A stretch of 6,424 nucleotides of DNA from JBGLNJ01 sp964353405. GTDB lineage: Bacteria > Chloroflexota > Anaerolineae > Fen-1058. Location of the stretch: positions 1 through 6,424 of the forward strand of contig CAYGWJ010000263.1 of NCBI GenBank assembly GCA_964353405.1. The letters run 5' to 3'. The translations under genes were made by a program, and so were the position numbers. Each line of letters opens with the position of its first letter. The first letter of the stretch is position 1. Below the pieces are notes generated by a model. That model ran no database searches and was not told where the DNA came from. It saw nothing but the letters and a program-made list of their open reading frames with translations. This document shows positions 1-6,424 of the stretch, in pieces.

Positions 1-822
1 ACTGACAGCACGTGCGATTTGCCGGAATCGGTCATCGCCCGGTGTGGCATCACCGTCGTGCCGTTGTACATCAACGTTGGCTCAAAAGGCTACCTGGACG
101 GCGTCGAGCTTTCGCGCCAAGAGTTTTACGAGCGGCTGCCCACCTACAATCCACTGCCAACAACGGCCACGCCGGGCACGGACATGTTCCGCAAGGCTTA
201 CGAGAAGCTGGCGAGTGAGGGTGCGACCGAAATCCTGTCACTTCACATCTCCATCAGCCTGAGCGCCACGGTGGATGTTGCGCGCCTGGCGGCCAAAGAG
301 ACACGCTCAGTTCCAATGACCGTGATGGACTCGCGGCAGTTGAGCCTGGGGACAGGTTTTCTCGTCGAGCGAGCGGCGCAGGCGGCTGCCGAGGGCGGCT
401 CGATGCGCGAGATCATGGCCTTGCTACAAGATCAGATTTCGCGCACGTACGTGATCGCCGCGCTGGATACGCTCGAGTACCTCCGCCGGAGCGGGCGGAT
501 GAACTCGGCGGTGGCGGCGCTTGGCACTTTGCTGCAGATGAAGCCGCTGCTCAAGATGTACGACGGCAAACCGACTGCCGAGCGAGTCCGTACCAACAAT
601 GGCGCGACCGAGCGGCTGGTGAGCCAGATGAGCGACCTGGCTCCCTTTGAGCGAGTAGCTTTTGTGCATTCACATGCTCCCGCCAAAGCCGAGTCGCTCC
701 GGTTAAAAGTGCAGCACCTCTTACCTTCGGGCGAGATACCTTCCGTGGAAATCACCCCGGTGTTGGGGGCGAACATTGGGCCGGGCGCGGCCGGCTTTGC
801 AGTCGTCACCGCGCGACGATAA
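1..822 (+). CDS. DegV family fatty-acid-binding protein (5' end outside window)
   Basis: The frame is open from base 1 and reads TDSTCDLPE, the N-terminal signature of DegV proteins. The gene therefore starts a few codons left of the window, and the in-frame TTG at 19 is not the start. In all, 273 residues are visible against about 280 for the family, so only some five residues are missing. Further family landmarks are ITVVPLYIN, a serine-rich LHISISLSAT loop (about residue 81), the MDSRQLSLGTG segment (about 109), a LEYLRRSGRMNS stretch (about 157) before the LLQMKPLL strand, and a C-terminal GANIGPGAAG loop. DegV/FakB proteins bind one long-chain fatty acid in a two-domain fold; in firmicutes they present it to FakA kinase for phosphorylation. 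No kinase gene is visible here, so the partner is unknown. The stop codon abuts the ribosome binding site of the next gene, which suggests a shared transcript. Confidence 0.93.
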   Translation, partial: TDSTCDLPESVIARCGITVVPLYINVGSKGYLDGVELSRQEFYERLPTYNPLPTTATPGTDMFRKAYEKLASEGATEILSLHISISLSATVDVARLAAKETRSVPMTVMDSRQLSLGTGFLVERAAQAAAEGGSMREIMALLQDQISRTYVIAALDTLEYLRRSGRMNSAVAALGTLLQMKPLLKMYDGKPTAERVRTNNGATERLVSQMSDLAPFERVAFVHSHAPAKAESLRLKVQHLLPSGEIPSVEITPVLGANIGPGAAGFAVVTARR

Positions 823-826
823 GGAG
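821..826 (+). promoter_or_regulatory. Shine-Dalgarno overlapping the DegV-family stop codon
   Basis: AAGGAG begins inside the TAA stop of the DegV-family gene (820-822) and lies 8 nt before the ATG at 835. Ribosomes finishing the first gene would sit on the initiation region of the second, consistent with translational coupling. Confidence 0.7.
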
Positions 827-834
827 AATAGCCC

Positions 835-1617
835 ATGTCTTTTATTCAAGTGTACGGCATCGCCGCCCTGTGCATCTTGGGCGTCATGACGCTTCTATGG
901 CTCGTCAGCCTGGCGCTGCGGAATTCCAGCATCGTGGACATCTTTTGGGGGACGGGCTTTGTCATTGCCAACTGGGTTTACTTTGCGCTCACGCCGGATG
1001 GCTGGCTGGCCCGCAAGCTGCTTATCAGCATCTTGGTCACCCTCTGGGGCTTGCGGCTTTCGCTCTATATCCTCTGGCGCAACTGGGGCAAGCCAGAAGA
1101 TTTCCGTTACCAAGAGTGGCGCCAGGAACACGGAGAGAAATGGTGGTGGCGCAGTTTTTTCCAGGTCTTTGTCACGCAAGGTCTATTGCTGGTGATAATC
1201 TCTGCACCGCTGCTGGCCGCGCAACTTTATGCCAGGCCGGGCCTGACCCTGCTCGACTGGCTGGCGATCCCGGTGTGGGCGATTGGTTTTTTCTTTGAAG
1301 CGATGGGCGACTGGCAGCTCGCTCACTTCAAGGCCGACCCGGCCAACAAGGGTAAAGTGATGAACCAGGGCGTCTGGCGCTTTACTCGCCATCCCAACTA
1401 CTTTGGCGATGCGGCGCAGTGGTGGGGTTACTATCTCATTGCGCTGGCTGCGGGGGGATGGTGGACAATTTTCAGTCCCATCATCATGACGACACTGCTG
1501 GTGCGCGTCTCGGGCGTGGCGCTGTTGGAAAAGACGATGGACAAGCGGCCTGGCTACAAAGAGTATATCGAGACGACCAGCGCGTTTGTGCCGTGGCTGC
1601 CTCGCCGGAAACAGTGA
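835..1617 (+). CDS. DUF1295 family integral membrane protein, steroid 5-alpha-reductase-like fold
   Basis: The 260-residue protein is strongly hydrophobic and aromatic, with several probable membrane helices: roughly residues 5-28, 33-53, 61-81, 110-132, 139-157 and 193-223. A charged loop (82-106, containing a WWWR cluster) separates the N-terminal helices from the core. The C-terminal half carries GVWRFTRHPNYFGD (179-192). RHPNYFG is the hallmark of DUF1295 and related 5-alpha-reductase and isoprenylcysteine-methyltransferase families, where this region contributes to cofactor binding. It is followed by a conserved tail with EKTM and PGYKEYIETTSAFVPW. Start choice: ATG 8 nt after AAGGAG and 12 nt after the preceding stop. 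Bacterial DUF1295 proteins are mostly uncharacterised; a membrane-embedded NADPH-dependent reductase acting on a lipid or isoprenoid is a family-level guess. Neighbours with fatty-acid and glycerol-phosphate functions favour a lipid role. The family call is firm; the substrate is unknown. Confidence 0.9.
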   Translation: MSFIQVYGIAALCILGVMTLLWLVSLALRNSSIVDIFWGTGFVIANWVYFALTPDGWLARKLLISILVTLWGLRLSLYILWRNWGKPEDFRYQEWRQEHGEKWWWRSFFQVFVTQGLLLVIISAPLLAAQLYARPGLTLLDWLAIPVWAIGFFFEAMGDWQLAHFKADPANKGKVMNQGVWRFTRHPNYFGDAAQWWGYYLIALAAGGWWTIFSPIIMTTLLVRVSGVALLEKTMDKRPGYKEYIETTSAFVPWLPRRKQ

Positions 1618-1644
1618 TGCGATGGAGTAACGCTAGGAGGCGGA

Positions 1645-2712
1645 ATGGCTAACGTAACCATCGTGGGTGCTGGGCTGATGGGAACCGCGACCGCGTATCC
1701 GCTCTCGGACAACGGGCACCGGGTTCATCTGGTGGGCACTCACCTGGATGCGGCGATGATCAAAAGCTGCAAAGAGGAACAGTTCCACCCGCGGCTCAAG
1801 CGCCAACTGCCGCCTGGGGTTCGCTCTTTCTATGTTGAGGAAATCGCCGAGGCAATGGAAGAAACTGAAATCATTGTCAGCGGTGTGAGCTCACCTGGTG
1901 TGCATTGGATTGGACGGACGATTGGCCCGTACTTGCGACCCGGCCAGTTGATCATCGCCATCACCAAGGGTTTGGAGGCTAAAGATAATGGCGATCTGAT
2001 GATCTTGCCGGATGTGCTGGGGAGCGAATGGCCGGCTGACATCCGCGCTCAGGTAAAGCTGGCGGCCGTCGGCGGGCCGTGCATCGCCGGAGAACTGGCT
2101 GGGCGACGGCACAGTTGCGTCGTCTTTGGCTCGCGCGACCGCGAGGCTGTGGAGAAACTTGCCGCCACTTTTCGCACGGCCTATTACCACATTTGGACGA
2201 CCACCGACCTGGCCGGGCTTGAGGTCAGCGCCGCGCTCAAGAATGCTTATACGTTGGGCGTTGGCCTGGCGGCGGGCTTGTTGGAAAAAGCAGGCGGCGT
2301 TGACGCGGCAGGCGCCTGCATGCACAATATGGCGGCTGCCATATTCGCACAAGGGTGCACAGAGATCGAAAGGATCTTGGAAATCGTCGGGGCGACGCGG
2401 ACCTTCGCCTACGGATTGCCCGGCGCGGGTGACCTGTACGTGACGAGCGTGGGCGGGCGCACCGTTCGATTAGGCCAGTTGCTCGGTTCGGGGCATCGCT
2501 ATACCCAAGCACGCCAGATCATGGCGGGTGAAACGCTGGAATCCGCCGAGATCATCCGCATGATGAGCGTGTCGCTGCCCAGGCTGGTCGAGCGCGGCAT
2601 TCTGAGGCCAGATGAACTGCCGTTGATGCGAGCATTGATAAACGTCGTGATGCGAAGCCTGCCTGTGAACCTGCCGTTCGACGAATTCTTTGGTGGGCGT
2701 GCACACGTCTAA
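1645..2712 (+). CDS. gpsA: NAD(P)-dependent glycerol-3-phosphate dehydrogenase, divergent GpsA family
   Basis: The predicted cytosolic enzyme (355 residues) would interconvert dihydroxyacetone phosphate and sn-glycerol 3-phosphate, the phospholipid backbone. It opens with a Rossmann VGAGLMGTA loop (G8, G10, G13), then KGLE (108-111), GGPCIAGE (143-150, equivalent to the usual GPSFAxE), the EVSAALKNAYTLGVG helix with the probable catalytic lysine K199, and GLPGAGDLYVT (257-267). Length is slightly above the usual 330-340. The segment after GDL is unusual: most GpsA proteins have an SRNR-type phosphate-binding motif there, while this one reads GGRTVR (270-275). It is therefore probably a distinct clade or paralogue whose substrate may differ. 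The start is an ATG with AGGAGG at 1635-1640, 4 nt upstream, and 27 nt after the preceding stop. The stop lies 4 nt from the stop of the convergent ettA. Confidence 0.87.
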   Translation: MANVTIVGAGLMGTATAYPLSDNGHRVHLVGTHLDAAMIKSCKEEQFHPRLKRQLPPGVRSFYVEEIAEAMEETEIIVSGVSSPGVHWIGRTIGPYLRPGQLIIAITKGLEAKDNGDLMILPDVLGSEWPADIRAQVKLAAVGGPCIAGELAGRRHSCVVFGSRDREAVEKLAATFRTAYYHIWTTTDLAGLEVSAALKNAYTLGVGLAAGLLEKAGGVDAAGACMHNMAAAIFAQGCTEIERILEIVGATRTFAYGLPGAGDLYVTSVGGRTVRLGQLLGSGHRYTQARQIMAGETLESAEIIRMMSVSLPRLVERGILRPDELPLMRALINVVMRSLPVNLPFDEFFGGRAHV

Positions 2713-2716
2713 AGTG

Positions 2717-2722
<6 letters not shown>
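2697..2722. terminator. Possible bidirectional hairpin across the convergent stop codons
   Basis: GCGTGCAC (2697-2704) can pair with GTGC-T-ACGC (2714-2722), giving eight base pairs with one bulged T at 2718 and a 9-nt loop (2705-2713). The loop holds the gpsA TAA, and the 3' arm holds the complement of the ettA TAG. Both flanks lack a clear T-run, so it does not match a standard intrinsic terminator. It could still act as a weak, 3'-end-stabilising or factor-assisted structure. Called by eye, without a folding calculation. Confidence 0.3.
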
Positions 2723-4392
<1,670 letters not shown>

Positions 4393-4396
<4 letters not shown>

Positions 4397-5136
4397 ACCA
4401 GACTCCACGCCGCCGCTTGTTTCCTGCGGCACGCCGGGCAGATGCCCCATTGATGCTCGCTGGCTTCCGCCAGGTCGCGCAGGAACGCCATCGGCTCCGG
4501 AGCGAACGGCTGTCCGCACACCGGGCAAGGCTTGAGCGGCACGACGGTGTTCCACGTATGAAGCACACGCTGGCCGTCTCGATCTTCAATCTTGACGGCG
4601 CCTGTGGGGCAGACCGCCGCGCACGCGCCGCAGCCGATGCACGCTTCGGATTGAACGCGGAACGGCGCGCCGACCTCGCGCTGTGCGCCGCGCCCGATAA
4701 AGCCAATCGCCGCTGCGCCGACTGCATCGCGGCACACGCGCACACACAGTCCGCACAGGATGCACAGCTCGTCCGATTTGCCATCCGTGACGAAGCGAGT
4801 GGTGGTTACGCCGGCCTCGGTCGCCAGAGCGCGAATCACGTCTGAAGTCGGGCAGCGGGCCAGCATGAATTCGAGCATCATCTTGCGGACGGCCACGGCT
4901 TGCGCGCCTTGCGTATCAATCACCATGCCATCGGCGGCGGGGTAGGCGCACGCGGCAATGGTTTGCGATGTGGGCGCTGTCATCTCGACCAGGCACAGGC
5001 GACATGCGCCATACGGCGGCAGACCCTCCCAGTAACACAGTGTCGGCAGATGCGCGCCCGCCTGGCGAATGGCCTGCAATACCGTGGAGCCTTCGGGTGC
5101 TTGTATCGCTTGATGATCAATCATCAGGGTAGGCAC
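4393..5136 (-). CDS. HoxU/NuoG-N-terminal-like iron-sulfur electron-transfer subunit
   Basis: The predicted 247-residue soluble subunit would carry electrons between the NuoF-like flavin/NADH subunit and a catalytic partner. Residues 1-78 form a plant-type [2Fe-2S] domain with C34, C45, C48 and C63 (TLCYWEGLPPYGACRLC). A helical linker (84-120) follows; where NuoG and HoxU usually have the His-Cys3 [4Fe-4S] motif, only C95 is present. Two [4Fe-4S] motifs come next: CILCGLCVRVC (125-135) and CIGCGACAAVCP (166-177). The C-terminus adds CPVC (204-207) and CPAC (233-236), resembling a zinc-ribbon or rubredoxin-like site. The open frame extends upstream to 5445 within the NuoF-like gene, but that part is low-complexity Arg/Ala/Ser shadow. 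The start is GTG 5136, which gives MPTLMIDHQAI, a normal beginning for this family, with GGAGG 6 nt upstream. It lies 1 nt after the NuoF-like stop and overlaps ettA by 4 nt. The overall complex (hydrogenase, formate dehydrogenase or other) cannot be told from this window. Confidence 0.88.
4403..4406 (-). promoter_or_regulatory. Shine-Dalgarno setting the GTG start of ettA
   Basis: GGAG on the minus strand lies 6 nt before the GTG at 4396, inside the last codons of the upstream gene. Together with the homology boundary it supports the GTG over the longer open frame that begins at 4555. Confidence 0.65.
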
Positions 5137-5137
5137 A

Positions 5138-6424
5138 TCACACCTCCGCCTGCATCGAGCATTTGCCGACCGGGCAGCGATGCTCGACCACGTGCGCTTC
5201 GTACTCGTCGCGAAAGTAGCGCAGCGTGGACAGCACCGGGTTGGGTGCAGTCTGCCCCAACCCGCACAGCGAGCCGAGCCTGACGGCTTCGCCGACCTCT
5301 TGTAGCAGCGCCAGGTCCGCGGGCTTGCCTTGTCCGCGCGTGATGCGCGTGAGAATCTGGCGCAGATGTTTCGTCCCCTCGCGGCAGGCAGTGCACTTGC
5401 CGCACGACTCGGCGGTCGTGAAATCGAGAAAGTAGCGTGCCACATCCACCATGCACGCAGTCTCGTCCAGCACCACCATCCCGCCCGAACCCATGATCGA
5501 ACCGGCGGCCTGCATGCTCTCGTATTCGATCGGCATGTCGAACAGGCTCGCGGGCAGGCAGCCGCCCGACGGCCCGCCCGTCTGCACCGCTTTGATCGCT
5601 TTGCCCCCCCCGCCGCCTCCGCCGATTTCCTCCAGCAGCTCGTAAAGCTTCATGCCGAGCGGGACTTCGACCAGGCCCGTGTTGGCGATCTGCCCGACGA
5701 GCGAAAAGACGACCGTGCCCGCGTTGCCCGGCGTGCCGAGGCTGGCATACCAGTCCGCGCCGCGCGCCAGGATGACGGGGACGGCGGCCCAGGTCTTGAT
5801 GTTGTTGATGATCGTGGGCATTCCCCACAAGCCGGCGACGGCCGGGTAGGGCGGTTTGGGGCGCGGCTCACCCAGGCCGCCTTCGATGGAGGCGATCATC
5901 GCCGTCTCTTCGCCGCACACGAACGCGCCCGCGCCGCGCACGATCTTGAGCGAGAAAGTAAAGCCTGAACCGAGAATGTTTTCGCCGAGCAAGCCGTGCT
6001 CTTTAGCCTGGGCCATCGCGTTCGCGAATCGCTCGACGGCCAGCGGGTATTCGTCGCGGATGTAGCTGAAGCCTTGATGCGCGCCGACGGCATACGCGCC
6101 GATGATCATTCCCTCGATGACGCTGTGCGGATCGCTTTCAAGCACGGTGCGATCCATGTACGCGCCGGGGTCGCCTTCGTCGCCGTTGCAGATGAGGTAT
6201 TTGGTCTCGCCGCTTGCGTCGTGAGCGATCTGCCACTTGCGCCCGGCGGAAAACCCGCCGCCGCCTCGCCCGCGCAGGCCGGACCGCGATACCTCGTCAA
6301 TCACCTGCTGGGGCGTGCGCTCGAGCGCGCGAGCCAGCGCGCGATAGCCGCCGCGTGCGATGTACTCTTCCAGGCTGGTCGGATCAATAAAGCCGCTGTT
6401 GCGCAAAACGACTTTGCGCTGGCG
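5138..6424 (-). CDS. nuoF: NuoF/HoxF/HydB-like NADH-binding diaphorase subunit (5' end outside window)
   Basis: This flavoprotein subunit would oxidise NADH (or reduce NAD+) via FMN and pass electrons to a [4Fe-4S] cluster. The frame is open to the right edge and reads RQRKVVLRNSGFIDP; homologues of the HydB/HndC/HoxF type carry the same segment internally, so the TTG at 6406 is not the start and an N-terminal domain probably lies beyond the window. Counting from the edge codon (428 residues visible): FMN-site GRGGGGF (52-58), NADH-site CNGDEGDPGAYMDR (79-92), GAFVCGEETA (about 166-175), RPKPPYPA (188-195), TGGPSGGC (282-289), then the cluster ligands C341, C344, C347 (SCGKCTACREG) and C387 (GSLCGLGQ). 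The protein stops just after CPVGKC (417-422), without the two-[4Fe-4S] ferredoxin tail found in HydB/HndC; the next gene supplies such clusters. An unusual seven-glycine run lies at 268-274. It is the first gene of the visible minus-strand operon. Confidence 0.95.
   Translation of the reverse strand, partial: RQRKVVLRNSGFIDPTSLEEYIARGGYRALARALERTPQQVIDEVSRSGLRGRGGGGFSAGRKWQIAHDASGETKYLICNGDEGDPGAYMDRTVLESDPHSVIEGMIIGAYAVGAHQGFSYIRDEYPLAVERFANAMAQAKEHGLLGENILGSGFTFSLKIVRGAGAFVCGEETAMIASIEGGLGEPRPKPPYPAVAGLWGMPTIINNIKTWAAVPVILARGADWYASLGTPGNAGTVVFSLVGQIANTGLVEVPLGMKLYELLEEIGGGGGGGKAIKAVQTGGPSGGCLPASLFDMPIEYESMQAAGSIMGSGGMVVLDETACMVDVARYFLDFTTAESCGKCTACREGTKHLRQILTRITRGQGKPADLALLQEVGEAVRLGSLCGLGQTAPNPVLSTLRYFRDEYEAHVVEHRCPVGKCSMQAEV
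5141..5147 (-). promoter_or_regulatory. Shine-Dalgarno setting the GTG start of the HoxU-like gene
   Basis: GGAGGTG on the minus strand sits in the last codons of the NuoF-like gene, with the GGAGG core 6 nt before GTG 5136. The in-frame ATG at 5124 would be 18 nt from it, so the GTG is the better start. Confidence 0.7.
5604..5611. repeat. C8 homopolymer inside the NuoF-like gene
   Basis: Eight consecutive C on the plus strand (G on the coding strand) lie within the 21 bases coding for seven glycines (5603-5623). It is the longest single-base run I noticed in the window and is prone to slippage or sequencing error. The reading frame is intact through it as given. Confidence 0.8.

Noticed and set aside
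19..21. TTG as start codon of the DegV-family gene
   Set aside because: The frame continues to base 1 and encodes TDSTCD, the conserved DegV N-terminus, so the gene is simply cut by the window edge.
1618..1644. Possible promoter or regulatory element between the DUF1295 gene and gpsA
   Set aside because: Only 27 nt; it contains the AGGAGG ribosome binding site and nothing resembling promoter boxes or an inverted repeat.
4397..4555. N-terminal extension of ettA upstream of GTG 4396
   Set aside because: The 53 extra residues do not resemble EttA and overlap the C-terminal cysteine-rich coding region of the HoxU-like gene in another frame; the GTG with SD matches the family start.
5137..5445. 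N-terminal extension of the HoxU-like frame into the NuoF-like gene
   Set aside because: The extra residues are Arg/Ala/Ser-rich and unlike any known domain, the region codes for the conserved NuoF C-terminus in another frame, and a strong SD precedes GTG 5136.
6404..6406. TTG (minus strand) as start codon of the NuoF-like gene
   Set aside because: The frame stays open to 6424 and the added residues RQRKVV fit the conserved internal segment of HydB/HoxF-type proteins.

Overview
The window looks like bacterial chromosomal DNA with high GC content and tightly packed genes. It holds six protein genes, no RNA genes, no mobile elements and almost no non-coding DNA. It splits into two convergent blocks whose stop codons are only 4 bases apart. 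The host cannot be fixed from the sequence. Abundant Leu/Ala/Arg codons, GTG starts, an EttA-type ABC-F protein and a NuoF/HoxU-like pair would all fit an environmental Chloroflexota-like or other GC-rich anaerobic or facultative lineage, but that is a weak inference.

Plus-strand block (1-2712): a DegV-family lipid-binding protein, cut by the left edge; a DUF1295 membrane protein of the steroid 5-alpha-reductase/isoprenylcysteine methyltransferase fold class; and a divergent NAD(P)-dependent glycerol-3-phosphate dehydrogenase (GpsA family). Gaps are 12 and 27 nt, each with a good Shine-Dalgarno sequence, so the three are probably cotranscribed. All can be read as membrane-lipid functions: fatty-acid carriage, a membrane-embedded reductase-like enzyme, and formation of the glycerol-phosphate backbone.

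Minus-strand block (6424-2717, read right to left): the FMN/NADH/[4Fe-4S] diaphorase subunit of a NuoF/HoxF/HydB-type enzyme, cut by the right edge; a short HoxU/NuoG-N-terminal-like electron-transfer subunit with one [2Fe-2S] and two [4Fe-4S] motifs plus a C-terminal CxxC...CxxC tail; and ettA, encoding the ABC-F translational throttle. The first pair is separated by 1 nt. The second pair overlaps by 4 nt (GTGA). The first two proteins would pass electrons between NAD(H) and an unknown partner. No catalytic subunit (hydrogenase, formate dehydrogenase) is in view, and the gene directly downstream is ettA.

I found no convincing unknown system. The points most worth a second look are the coupling of ettA to a redox operon, the cluster content and tail of the HoxU-like subunit, a C8 tract encoding a seven-glycine run in the NuoF-like subunit, the altered substrate-site motif in the GpsA homologue, and a hairpin spanning the convergent stop codons.
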